Assembly: GCA_964520325.1 (NCBI GenBank)
Contig: CAZFOB010000013.1
Coordinates: 1 to 64,000 of the forward strand
Direction of reading: 5' to 3'
From: CAZFOB01 sp964520325
GTDB lineage: Bacteria > Actinomycetota > JAICYB01
DNA: 64,000 nt
The notes below the pieces were generated by a model. The model did not search any database, had not been told where the DNA came from, and worked only from the letters and a program-made list of their open reading frames with translations. The translations under genes were made by a program, and so were the position numbers. Position 1 is the stretch's first letter. Each line of letters opens with the position of its first letter. Shown piece by piece: positions 1 to 7,934 of this stretch.

Positions 1-782
1 CGCGTCGCGTGACGCGCGAAGCGGCCGCGCGCGCGGCCAACGAGCGAACGCTCCGAATGTACTGGGACAGGGATTGCGAGGTGTTGCGCGTGGCGGCACT
101 GCTTCCGGGGGCCGAGGGAGCCGCGGTCAAGACGGCGATCGAACGCATCGCCGAGCAGTTCGGACCGAACGAGGACGGAACCTGGCAGCCCCGCGAGCAG
201 CGATGCGCCGACGCTTTGATCGAGCTTGCCTCGACAAAGCTCGCCGACGACTCCGACACCGACCGCGCAACCGTTGTGGTGCACATCGACGCGCACGAGC
301 TCAATTTCATCAACGGGATGGCCACGCTGCAGGACGGCCCCGTGATCACCTCAGAGGTGGTGCGCCGCCTGGCCTGCGACGGCCGGGTGCAGGCGGTGGT
401 TGACGGCCCGGGCGGCCAACCTCTCGGGATCGGACGACGGTCGCGGATCGTGCCGCATTGGCTCACGAGGATGCTCAAAGAACGCGACCGAGGCTGCGTG
501 GCCAGCGGCTGCGGGCGGACGTTCGGCCTGCAGGCCCATCACGTCGTGCACTGGGCGCATGGGGGCCGGACCGATCTCGACAACCTCGTCCTCGTGTGCC
601 GTCGCTGCCACCGGAAGATCCACGACGAAGGCTTCCGATTGGTGCGCGATCAGTACGGCAACGTCCGCGTGCTGCGCCCCGACGGTCGTCCGGTGATGAA
701 CCGCCCCGCCCCCTTACGTGCCGACGTCCGCGAACGGATGCTCGGCCCCGCCCGGTCGAGATCACCAGCCCTTCGCTGCTGA
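1..782 (+). CDS. DUF222/HNH endonuclease family protein, 5' partial
   Basis: The reading frame is open to the left edge, so the N-terminus lies outside the window; the first in-frame GTG is at 9. The C-terminal half carries a classical HNH nuclease fold: Cys-X4-Cys, then a His-His pair in QAHHVVHW, an Asn in DLDNLVLVC and a closing CRRCH zinc knuckle. The preceding region looks like the helical DUF222 domain. Actinobacterial genomes carry many such genes (the 13E12 repeat family), thought to be mobile or selfish nucleases, though their activity is rarely shown. The gene stands alone here, with about 80 bases before the nucleotide-sugar operon. Family assignment is firm; biological role is unknown. 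Confidence 0.85.
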   Translation, partial: RRVTREAAARAANERTLRMYWDRDCEVLRVAALLPGAEGAAVKTAIERIAEQFGPNEDGTWQPREQRCADALIELASTKLADDSDTDRATVVVHIDAHELNFINGMATLQDGPVITSEVVRRLACDGRVQAVVDGPGGQPLGIGRRSRIVPHWLTRMLKERDRGCVASGCGRTFGLQAHHVVHWAHGGRTDLDNLVLVCRRCHRKIHDEGFRLVRDQYGNVRVLRPDGRPVMNRPAPLRADVRERMLGPARSRSPALRC

Positions 783-850
783 GCAGGCGAGGCCATACGT
801 CGTGCTCTCTCATCATCGTCCACCGCGTCTTGGCAGTGTGTCCTTGCCCG

Positions 851-862
851 TAGGATGTGCCG
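851..862 (+). promoter_or_regulatory. -10 element of a leaderless promoter
   Basis: TAGGAT occupies 851-856 and is followed by six bases and then ATG at 863. The spacing matches transcription starting at the A of the start codon, a common actinobacterial arrangement. It favours ATG 863 over the in-frame GTG at 857. Confidence 0.5.
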
Positions 863-1798
863 ATGCGCGCGGTCGTTACCGGGGGGGCGGGCTTCCTCGG
901 CTCCCATCTGTGTAGCCGTCTCATCGTTGACGGCCACGAGGTCGTGTGCATCGACAACCTGCTCACGGGCGCAGCACGCAACGTCGAGCACCTGGTCGGA
1001 GAGCCCGGTTTCTTGCTCATCAACCACGACGTCACCAACTTCATCCACGTCGGCGGGGATATCGACTTCGTCTTCCACTTCGCCTCACCGGCCTCACCGA
1101 TCGACTACCTCAAGCTGCCCATCCAGACGCTCAAGGTCGGCGCGCTGGGCACGCACAAAGCCCTCGGTCTCGCTCGCGAGAAGCAAGCTGCGTTCTTCCT
1201 CGCGTCAACGTCCGAGGTCTACGGCGATCCGGAGGTGCATCCCCAGCCCGAAACGTATTGGGGCAACGTGAATCCGATCGGCGTGCGCGGCGTCTACGAT
1301 GAGGCGAAGCGATTCGGTGAAGCGATGGCGATGGCCTACCACCGCGTGCACGACATCGACGTCAAGATCGCGAGATTCTTCAACACCCAAGGCCCGCGGA
1401 TGCGTATGGACGACGGCCGGGCGGTGCCCGCGTTCATCACGGCGGCACTGAGGAGCGAGCCGCTCGTGGTTCATGGTGACGGTTCGCAGACCCGCTCGAT
1501 CGGCTACGTCGACGACATCATCGAAGGAGTCACCCGTCTCGCCGCCTCCGGTCACAACGGCCCGATGAACATCGGCACGCAGGAGGAGGTGTCGATGCTC
1601 GAGCTCGCGAAATTGATCATCGACATCACCAACTCGAGCTCGCCGATCGAGTTCGGTCCCCGTCCACAGGACGATCCAACGATGCGGCGTCCGGATGCGA
1701 CGCTCGCCAAGCGCGTGCTCGGGTGGGAGCCGAAGATCTCGCTGGAGGACGGCCTGAGCCGGACGGCCCAGTGGTTCGCGAAGGAGATGAGTGGATGA
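863..1798 (+). CDS. uxs: UDP-glucuronate decarboxylase (UDP-xylose synthase)
   Basis: This is an extended short-chain dehydrogenase of 311 residues. The N-terminal TGGAGFLGSHL motif binds NAD, and the FHFASPASPIDY stretch, the STSEVYGDP segment and the YDEAK catalytic Tyr/Lys motif are typical of UDP-glucuronate decarboxylases. The enzyme converts UDP-glucuronate to UDP-xylose in the cytoplasm. ATG 863 is preferred because a -10 hexamer lies six bases upstream. The stop overlaps the start of the UDP-glucose dehydrogenase gene by four bases, which puts the enzyme making the substrate and the enzyme using it in one operon. The product may feed glycan or glycolipid synthesis. A related 4,6-dehydratase is less likely. 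Confidence 0.88.
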   Translation: MRAVVTGGAGFLGSHLCSRLIVDGHEVVCIDNLLTGAARNVEHLVGEPGFLLINHDVTNFIHVGGDIDFVFHFASPASPIDYLKLPIQTLKVGALGTHKALGLAREKQAAFFLASTSEVYGDPEVHPQPETYWGNVNPIGVRGVYDEAKRFGEAMAMAYHRVHDIDVKIARFFNTQGPRMRMDDGRAVPAFITAALRSEPLVVHGDGSQTRSIGYVDDIIEGVTRLAASGHNGPMNIGTQEEVSMLELAKLIIDITNSSSPIEFGPRPQDDPTMRRPDATLAKRVLGWEPKISLEDGLSRTAQWFAKEMSG

Positions 1799-3129
1799 AG
1801 CTCGTCGTCGTCGGGTGCGGACACGTAGGTCTCGTGAGTGCAGTCACCTTCGCGGAGATCGGGCACACCGTGATCGGTGTCGAGAGCGATCCCGCGCGCC
1901 TCGATCAGCTCCAACGCGGGGAAGCCCCTTTCCACGAGCCGGAGATGCAGGAACTGCTCACCAAGCACATGGAGCGCTCGCTCACCTTCGACGGCGATAT
2001 CGCTCGCGCGCTGCAGGGCGCCGACGCCGCGTTCATCTGTGTGAACACCCCACCCCGTCCGGACGGACGTGCCAGCCTCATCTACGTCGAGCGTGCAGCT
2101 CGCCAGATCGCCGCCGCCGCCGACGGCCCGATCGTCATCGTCGAGAAGTCGACGGTGCCAGTGCACACCGCACGCAGGATCGTTGCGGTCCTCCAGGAGG
2201 AGGGCAAGGGCCGGGAGATAGAAGTGGCGACCAACCCCGAGTTCCTCCGGGAAGGTACGGCCGTCCGCGATACGCTCGAGCCGGATCGCATCGTCATCGG
2301 TCTGGCGGCCCGGGGCCGGGCCGAGCAGGTATTGCGTGAGATCTATGCGCCGATCGTTGATCGCATCGGTTGTCCCGTGATCGTCACCGACCTCGAGACC
2401 GCCGAGATCATCAAGCACGCGTCCAACAGCTTCCTGTCGCTCAAGATCAGCTACATCAATGCCGTTGCGCAGTTGTGCGAAGCGTCCGGAGCCGATGTAA
2501 CCGTTGTCGCGAGGGGGATGGGGCTCGATCCCCGCATCGGCCCCCACCATCTGCACGCCGGTCTCGGCTACGGCGGGTTCTGCTTCCCGAAAGACTTGGC
2601 CGCGTTCATCTCGGAGGCAGCCGAGCTCGGTGTCGATCTCTCGTTCCTCGACGAGGTTCGGCGGATCAACGAGGGGCAGCGCGCGCGCCTGGTCGAGAAG
2701 GTCACGCAAGCAGTGTGGAATCTCGATGGGAAGTCGATCGGGGTGTGGGGCCTTGCCTTCAAGGCGGATACCGACGATCTTCGCGAAGCGCCGTCGCTGA
2801 CGGTGATTCCCGCCCTCGTTGCCGAGGGAGCGAAGGTGCGAGCCTACGACCCCGCCGCCGGCGCTGTTGCGAAAGGTGAATTTCCGAACACCGAGATCGT
2901 CAACGACGCGATGAGCGCCATCGAGGGCGCGGACGTGCTCGTGATCCTCACGGAGTGGCCTGAGTTCCGCGACGCCGACCTCGCAGCCGTGAAGAGCACT
3001 CTGAAACGTCCAGTGATCGTCGACGGACGCAATCTGTGGCCCCTCGAGCAGATGGCCGCGCTCGGATTCACGTACCTCTCGTTCGGGCGTCCGGACGTGA
3101 TCGCCGGAACGGTGAGACGGCCGTCCTAG
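1795..3129 (+). CDS. ugd: UDP-glucose 6-dehydrogenase
   Basis: This 444-residue cytoplasmic enzyme oxidises UDP-glucose to UDP-glucuronate with two NAD. Its Rossmann motif is VVGCGHVGLVSAVTFAEIGH. A central STVPVHTARR/NPEFLREGTA region and the GGFCFPKDL segment with the nucleophilic Cys are clear, as is the C-terminal UDP-binding domain starting near GVWGLAFKADTDDLREAPS. ATG 1795 overlaps the upstream TGA (ATGA), so an upstream in-frame start inside the decarboxylase gene is rejected. It supplies the substrate for the preceding decarboxylase and uses the product of GalU at 6961. Confidence 0.93.
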   Translation: MKLVVVGCGHVGLVSAVTFAEIGHTVIGVESDPARLDQLQRGEAPFHEPEMQELLTKHMERSLTFDGDIARALQGADAAFICVNTPPRPDGRASLIYVERAARQIAAAADGPIVIVEKSTVPVHTARRIVAVLQEEGKGREIEVATNPEFLREGTAVRDTLEPDRIVIGLAARGRAEQVLREIYAPIVDRIGCPVIVTDLETAEIIKHASNSFLSLKISYINAVAQLCEASGADVTVVARGMGLDPRIGPHHLHAGLGYGGFCFPKDLAAFISEAAELGVDLSFLDEVRRINEGQRARLVEKVTQAVWNLDGKSIGVWGLAFKADTDDLREAPSLTVIPALVAEGAKVRAYDPAAGAVAKGEFPNTEIVNDAMSAIEGADVLVILTEWPEFRDADLAAVKSTLKRPVIVDGRNLWPLEQMAALGFTYLSFGRPDVIAGTVRRPS

Positions 3130-3144
3130 ATGCCGTCTCGGACG

Positions 3145-3831
3145 CTAGGGTCCGGTGAGCAACGTGAGCAACGTGTCGATGGTGCTGGTGAGGACGCTCG
3201 GCACTCGTTGCACGGTCTCGCCGATCTGCTCGACCACACCACCGGTGTTGACGACCGTGAGTCCGATCGGTGCGGCGTCTCCGACGTTGCCGGCACGATC
3301 GGTCGCTCGCGCGCTCACGCTGTAATCGGCTACCACGGCCGGGACCTTCGCCACCCATGTGCACGTGCGCCGCGCAGCGTCGTCGCAGGTGACCTCAGCG
3401 GGGACAACGTAGTCGTTGCCACCTGAGGAGAACGTCACGAGCACCTCGTCGACGCCCGAGTGCAGATCTGCGGCCTTGCCCTCGACGGTGGCCGGTTCGG
3501 CAACGCTGAGTGCGGTTCCGTCCGGTGTCGAGAAGGCAAGCACGGGATGTGCGGTGTCTGGCACTGGAGTGGGGATCGCCACGGCGGGACGCGGAGTGAC
3601 CCTCGGCTTGGGTGCGGCCGGGATCGTGGGAAGGTCGGTTCCGCCGCTTCCGCCCCCTTCGCCGAAAACGTCGGGCGCGATGGCGATCGCGGCTTGTGCC
3701 GGCGTGGCGCCGCCCAGGGCGCCGAGAACAGGCGGGACGAGGCCGAAGTTCGCCGCGACCAGATACACGGCGAAGCCGACCGCGACCAAAGCCGCGGCAG
3801 CGTATCCGGTATCGTCGCGTCGCCAGTCCAT
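3145..3831 (-). CDS. Membrane-anchored extracellular protein with Ig-like region
   Basis: The product has 228 residues: a short charged N-terminus (MDWRRDDTG), one hydrophobic segment at about residues 10-32, a Gly/Pro-rich linker, and a beta-rich region at about 105-210 that resembles a bacterial Ig-like or filamin-type repeat (SARATDRAGNVGDAAPIGLTVV). It is probably anchored in the membrane with the C-terminal part outside. It converges on ugd with only 15 bases between the stops. No enzyme motif is visible and the function is unknown. Confidence 0.65.
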   Translation of the reverse strand: MDWRRDDTGYAAAALVAVGFAVYLVAANFGLVPPVLGALGGATPAQAAIAIAPDVFGEGGGSGGTDLPTIPAAPKPRVTPRPAVAIPTPVPDTAHPVLAFSTPDGTALSVAEPATVEGKAADLHSGVDEVLVTFSSGGNDYVVPAEVTCDDAARRTCTWVAKVPAVVADYSVSARATDRAGNVGDAAPIGLTVVNTGGVVEQIGETVQRVPSVLTSTIDTLLTLLTGP

Positions 3832-3940
3832 CGTGCAAACCCCCTCGAAGAGAATCTTCGCTCGAGGAGGGGCCGCTGGGGACGATCGTCTCGAGCCATC
3901 CGGAGTAGTCCGAACGGACTAGTCCCCTCAGCCGTTCCGG

Positions 3941-4741
3941 TCAGGACAGCGCGAGGCCCGCGCCTATCGCAAAGACCGCGCAGTAGGCGGCGAAGGGCAG
4001 GTAGTTGAAGCGCTTGAGGTATCGCAGAAGCAGCGCCACGCAAGCGAAGCCCGTGACGAACGCGGTGAGGAAGCCCGCGATCTCGGGTCCGCCGACGCCG
4101 GCGTCGACGACCTCGGGCAGTTCGAGGACATTCGCGCCGGCGATGGCCGGGATGGCCAGGAGGAACGCGAAGCGCGCCGCGGCTTCCCGGCGTAAGCCCA
4201 GAGCCAGTCCGGTCGACATCGTGGCGCCCGAGCGGGAGACGCCCGGCAGCAATGCCACCGCCTGCGCGAGACCGATCCCGATCGCATCGCGTAGCGACGG
4301 TTGCGGACGCAACGGGTTGGCGAAGCGGCGCCCGAACGTGCCCGTGAGCCACTCGGCCCCCACGAGGATCACCGACGTCGCGAGCAGACAGATCGCGACC
4401 TGACGGGGACGCGACAGCAGCTCCTCGAACGTCTTCTCGAAGAGCAGACCGAACAGCCCGGCGGGCACTGAGGCCACGATGAGCAGCAAAGCGAGCCGGC
4501 GCCCATCGCCTCCGCGCACGAGGTCGACGAGCAGCTTCCACAGATCGCGGAAGAAGTAGAGGACGAGAGCGAAGAGCGTCCCGAGATGCAGTAAGACGAT
4601 GAACGCAAGCGTCGGCGGTGTGCGGCCGAGGAGCGCCGGCACGACGACGAGGTGGGTCTTCGAGGAGACCGGCAGGAATTCGGTGAGACCCTGGATCGCG
4701 CCGAGGAGCGCCGCGAAAGCCGTACTCACGTGACGGCCCAC
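3941..4741 (-). CDS. uppP: Undecaprenyl-diphosphatase (BacA/UppP family)
   Basis: This integral membrane enzyme of 266 residues dephosphorylates undecaprenyl pyrophosphate to recycle the lipid carrier for peptidoglycan and other envelope glycans. Both family signatures are present: QGLTEFLPVSS with Glu21, and PGVSRSGATMSTGL at about residues 166-180. The second position after the SS pair reads Lys-Thr-His instead of the usual Ser/Gly-His, a mild deviation. Several hydrophobic helices fill the length. GTG 4741 and GTG 4729 are both possible starts. The neighbouring nucleotide-sugar genes fit an envelope theme. Confidence 0.9.
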   Translation of the reverse strand: MGRHVSTAFAALLGAIQGLTEFLPVSSKTHLVVVPALLGRTPPTLAFIVLLHLGTLFALVLYFFRDLWKLLVDLVRGGDGRRLALLLIVASVPAGLFGLLFEKTFEELLSRPRQVAICLLATSVILVGAEWLTGTFGRRFANPLRPQPSLRDAIGIGLAQAVALLPGVSRSGATMSTGLALGLRREAAARFAFLLAIPAIAGANVLELPEVVDAGVGGPEIAGFLTAFVTGFACVALLLRYLKRFNYLPFAAYCAVFAIGAGLALS

Positions 4742-4753
4742 GACAGCGTCACG

Positions 4754-5557
4754 TCAGGGCCGCGCCGGCGTGCCCAAGAGCGCCTTGTCGCACCCGCAAC
4801 CACGATCGACGGGGATGCGCTCGATGAGGTCGAACAACGTTTGGCGCAGCTTGCCGATGTTCTCGGCGAAGACTCGCAGCGCCTCCTCCATGGTCACGGG
4901 CGCGATATCGGAACGTCCCTCGACGCCGACGTCGTAGTCGGTGATGAGCGAGAGGTTGACGTAACACATCTCCATCTCCCGGGCGAGGTAGCACTCCGGG
5001 TATTGCGTCATGTTGATGACTTCGAAGCCTTGGCGCTGGTACCACGCCGACTCGGCACGTGTTGCGAAGCGGGGTCCTTCGATGACGACGACGGTGCCCC
5101 TCGCATGCACGGTCATGCCGGACGCACGGGCGGCCGATGCCGCGAACGGGCGAAGCTGTTCGCAGTAGGGATCGGCGAACGAGACATGCACGGACAGAGG
5201 TCCGTCGAAGAAGGTGTGAGTGCGTGCGGACGTCCGGTCGACGAGCTGGTCACAGACCACGACGTCTCCCGGATGGACGTCCGCTTGCAACGACCCGGCC
5301 GCCGACGGCGCGAGCACGCGCTCCACGCCGAGCTCCTTGAATGCCCAGAGGTTGGCTCGGTAGTTGATCGCGTGTGGCGGGAACTCGTGGTGAGTGCCGT
5401 GACGAGGGATGAAGGCGACCTTGCGTCCCGACACCGTCCCGAGCTTCACGGGTGCCGACGGCGCACCGTACGGGGTGGTGATCGTGCGCTCCTCGAGCCC
5501 TTCTACGAGGGAGTAGAAGCCGGAGCCGCCGAATATCCCGATCTCGGCATCAGCCAT
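4754..5557 (-). CDS. mtnP: S-methyl-5'-thioadenosine phosphorylase
   Basis: The 267-residue product matches the trimeric MTAP/PNP class II family. It has the phosphate-binding GIFGGSGFYSL N-terminus, PRHGTHHEFPPHAINYRANLWAFKELG, and the substrate-site segment NMTQYPECYLAREMEMCY followed by TDYDVGVEG. It cleaves methylthioadenosine to adenine and methylthioribose-1-phosphate, recycling a by-product of polyamine synthesis. ATG 5557 is chosen because the family begins at this motif; the open frame further upstream is only the other frame of the fmdB tail. The start overlaps the end of fmdB by eight bases, so the two genes are probably co-translated. Confidence 0.92.
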   Translation of the reverse strand: MADAEIGIFGGSGFYSLVEGLEERTITTPYGAPSAPVKLGTVSGRKVAFIPRHGTHHEFPPHAINYRANLWAFKELGVERVLAPSAAGSLQADVHPGDVVVCDQLVDRTSARTHTFFDGPLSVHVSFADPYCEQLRPFAASAARASGMTVHARGTVVVIEGPRFATRAESAWYQRQGFEVINMTQYPECYLAREMEMCYVNLSLITDYDVGVEGRSDIAPVTMEEALRVFAENIGKLRQTLFDLIERIPVDRGCGCDKALLGTPARP

Positions 5558-5939
5558 CGGATCCGGACGACGAGCTCTTCTTGTCTCTCTTGTTCTCTGG
5601 CTTGTTCTCTGGCTGTTTGCTCTCGGAGCTCTTCGATTCGGAGCCCTTCGACTCGTTCTTGCTCTCGCTCTTCGACTCGCTCTTGCTTTCGCTCTTCGAT
5701 TCGGACCCCGACGAGCCCGACGAGCCCGACTCCGATGACGCCGAGGTCGATGCCTTTCTGGACGCCGACCGTGAGTCGGTCTTGTAGAAGCCGGAGCCCT
5801 TGAAGGCGATGCCGACCGGGTGGAAGACACGCTGCACCTTGCTCCTGCACTGCTCGCAGCGCTTCACCGGCTCATCGGCCATCGACTGGAACCGGTCGAA
5901 CTCGTGACCTTTGGTGCATCGGTAGGTATAGGTCGGCAT
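5550..5939 (-). CDS. fmdB: FmdB-type zinc-ribbon protein with low-complexity tail
   Basis: Residues 1-45 form the FmdB/CxxC_CxxC zinc ribbon: MPTYTYRCTKGHEF, then CEQCRSKVQRVF, with the usual GSGFYKTD that ends this domain. The remaining half is almost only Ser, Glu, Lys and Gly, with repeated SESK units that look intrinsically disordered. FmdB proteins were named as regulators of formamidase genes, but most are small proteins of unknown role. ATG 5939 fits the family start better than an upstream codon at 5960. The last codons overlap mtnP. In many actinobacteria an fmdB gene lies near galU, as here. Confidence 0.85.
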   Translation of the reverse strand: MPTYTYRCTKGHEFDRFQSMADEPVKRCEQCRSKVQRVFHPVGIAFKGSGFYKTDSRSASRKASTSASSESGSSGSSGSESKSESKSESKSESKNESKGSESKSSESKQPENKPENKRDKKSSSSGSDG

Positions 5940-5970
5940 CGGGGGCCAAGTGTAAGTCACTGCTGGTCAC

Positions 5971-5983
5971 TAGAGTTTCCGCG
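5971..5983 (+). promoter_or_regulatory. -10 element of a leaderless promoter
   Basis: TAGAGT at 5971-5976 lies seven bases before ATG 5984 and no ribosome binding site is present. This suggests that the FBPase-like mRNA starts at or next to its start codon. Confidence 0.4.
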
Positions 5984-6919
5984 ATGACCACGGTATCCGT
6001 ATTCAGGGCGTGCGCCGGAGGCTACGTCGGCGCGGGGGCCGTGCATCCGGCGCTCATCGACGCGGCGCGTGAGTCGCTCGCCCAGGCGAAAGAAGCCACA
6101 CTTGTCTCAGACGGGTTCGTTGCTCGCTGCGGCGACGACATCGGCCTCGTGCTCCTGCACTCGGAAGCTCCCGGGTCGGCGTCCGTCGCGACGCTGGTCA
6201 CCGACGTCTTCGAGAGCGCGCACTCGGTCGGCGTGCGCCTTCACCAGTTCGGGATCAACGGCAAGGCCGTCCCCATCGACGGCACTGAGATCACATTCGA
6301 CGCGCGCGACAGCGAGCCCGTGCTGTGCTTCTTCGCAGACAAGGCCGTGGCGGGATCGTGGAACATCCACCTCTATAGAACGTTCGCTGATCCCTTCAAT
6401 AGCCCGAGTCTCGTGACCGATGCGCAGCGTCGAGAGGGCTTCCGGTTCACAGTCCACGGTGAACACTTCGACCTACCGGGCGACCTCTACCGATTCCTCG
6501 CCGCCGCCGGCTCCGGCGGCGCGAACGTCCAACAAGTCACGTCACGCGCGACGGGCGAGATCGCGGCCGTGGCTTCGTGTGGTGCCGATCCGGTGCTGAT
6601 CGTGCGATGCGGTGGGCCGTTCCCGGCCGTGGAAGAGGTGCTCGAGGCGTTCACCGTGCCCTATGCGCTCGGCACGACCCTCGGTGGGCCGAGTCCGCTC
6701 GTGCCGGTCTCGGTCAACGGAGACGCGTCGACGCGTTCGGTCGGCAAGGCCGTCGGCCTGGGATTCCAGATCACGCCGCAGCGTCTGATCGGTCCCCGTG
6801 ATCTCCTCGGCGATTCCGCGTTCGATGAAGCGCGACGCCAAGCCGTTGCCGCCGCCGACTATCTGCGCAGGCACGGCCCATTCGCGCTGCATGGCAACGG
6901 CTTGGCCTCTCGCGCCTGA
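5984..6919 (+). CDS. Divergent class V fructose-1,6-bisphosphatase/aldolase homologue
   Basis: The 311-residue product is homologous to the archaeal-type bifunctional FBP aldolase/phosphatase. Diagnostic segments are the CGDDIGLVLLH block (Asp51, Asp52), SEPVLCFFADK, GSWNIHLYRTFADPFNSPSLV, and ADPVLIVRCGGPFPAVEEVLEAF. It is shorter than the archaeal enzymes (about 360-400 residues). By memory-based alignment several active-site positions are altered: the N-terminal KAD metal motif reads RAC, the Gln-bearing GAGQD loop reads INGK, and the segment with the Schiff-base Lys and paired Asp is shortened to SCGADPV. I infer weakened or changed chemistry. It sits directly upstream of galU. Confidence 0.72.
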   Translation: MTTVSVFRACAGGYVGAGAVHPALIDAARESLAQAKEATLVSDGFVARCGDDIGLVLLHSEAPGSASVATLVTDVFESAHSVGVRLHQFGINGKAVPIDGTEITFDARDSEPVLCFFADKAVAGSWNIHLYRTFADPFNSPSLVTDAQRREGFRFTVHGEHFDLPGDLYRFLAAAGSGGANVQQVTSRATGEIAAVASCGADPVLIVRCGGPFPAVEEVLEAFTVPYALGTTLGGPSPLVPVSVNGDASTRSVGKAVGLGFQITPQRLIGPRDLLGDSAFDEARRQAVAAADYLRRHGPFALHGNGLASRA

Positions 6920-6960
6920 CCGCCCGCCTCATACGATGGCCTTCTGTCATCCTGCAAGCC

Positions 6961-7857
6961 GTGCCTGTGACCACAGCCGTCATCCCTGCCGCCGGGCTCG
7001 GCACGCGGAACCTTCCGGCCACGAAAGCCATCCCCAAAGAGCTGCTGGCGATCGTCGACAAACCGATGATCCAGTACGTCGTCGAGGAGGCGGTTGGCGC
7101 CGGCATCACCGACGTCGTGATCGTGACCGGCCCCGGCAAGCAGGCGCTCGAAGATCACTTCGCCCCGGACCCCGGCCTCGTTGCCGAACTCGAAGCCAAG
7201 GGGAAGACGGAACTGCTCGAGGCCGTCCGGCGGACGTCGGCATTGGCTCGCGTGAGCTTCGTCATGCAAGAGGAGCCCCTCGGCCTCGGGCACGCTGTGC
7301 TTCAGGCCCGGGACGCCGTGGGGGCCGATCCGTTCGCCGTGCTTCTCCCCGACGAGCTCTTCTGGGGACCGGAGCTGCTGTCGTCGCTGATCGAGGGTGC
7401 CGAGCGCTTCGACGCACCGGTGATCGCGGTGATGGAGATGCCGCCGGACGAGATCTCGAACTACGGCGTCGTCGACCCAGGACCAACCGGGGTTGCCGGT
7501 GCCCCCGATCAACGGGAGCAGGACTTCGTCCGCATGAAAGATTTCGTAGAGAAGCCGCCGGCCGCCGAGGCGAAGTCGAACCTTGGCTCGGTCGGACGGT
7601 ACGTGCTCACGCGGGACGTGCTCGATGCGCTCGAGGGGGCCGAGCCCGGGGCCGGCGGGGAGATCCAGCTCACCGACGGGATCGCCGCGGTCGCACGGTC
7701 GCGTGCGGCGTATGCGTACATCCACCGAGGTCGTCGCAACGACGCCGGTCGTCCGCTCGGCTACGTGAAAGCGACGATCACAGCCGCACTCCAGGACGCC
7801 GCGATCGGTGACGACGTTCTCACGTTTATCTCTGGTCTGCACCAGAAGCGTTCCTGA
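6961..7857 (+). CDS. galU: UTP-glucose-1-phosphate uridylyltransferase
   Basis: This 298-residue nucleotidyltransferase makes UDP-glucose from UTP and glucose-1-phosphate. It shows the nucleotide-binding AAGLGTRNLPATKAIPKELLAIVDKPMIQY motif region, the VIVTGPGKQALEDHF segment, the QEEPLGLGHAVL loop, and LLPDELF where the metal-binding Asp lies. Its product is the substrate of ugd at 1795. The start is GTG 6961. Its 3' end runs straight into a hairpin shared with the convergent binding-protein gene. Confidence 0.94.
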   Translation: MPVTTAVIPAAGLGTRNLPATKAIPKELLAIVDKPMIQYVVEEAVGAGITDVVIVTGPGKQALEDHFAPDPGLVAELEAKGKTELLEAVRRTSALARVSFVMQEEPLGLGHAVLQARDAVGADPFAVLLPDELFWGPELLSSLIEGAERFDAPVIAVMEMPPDEISNYGVVDPGPTGVAGAPDQREQDFVRMKDFVEKPPAAEAKSNLGSVGRYVLTRDVLDALEGAEPGAGGEIQLTDGIAAVARSRAAYAYIHRGRRNDAGRPLGYVKATITAALQDAAIGDDVLTFISGLHQKRS

Positions 7858-7910
7858 AAAGGCGGAAACCCGGGCCGGTTGGGGGCGGCCCGGGCTTCCG
7901 GGATGGGGCT
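7858..7910 (-). terminator. Hairpin terminator, copy 1
   Basis: Arms GGAAACCCGGGCC (7864-7876) and GGCCCGGGCTTCC (7887-7899) flank a ten-base loop, with one A-C mismatch. Read on the minus strand the stem is followed by a TTTT run, so it suits the binding-protein gene ending at 7935; it may also stop galU transcripts. The whole 53-base block recurs with one change at 17160-17212. Confidence 0.75.
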
Positions 7911-7934
7911 CGAGTGCTGCTTGCCGCTAACAGT

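Noticed and set aside
4652..5803. Plus-strand open frame opposite mtnP and fmdB
   Set aside because: It is antisense to two recognised genes, and its tail is the reverse reading of the Ser-rich repeat.
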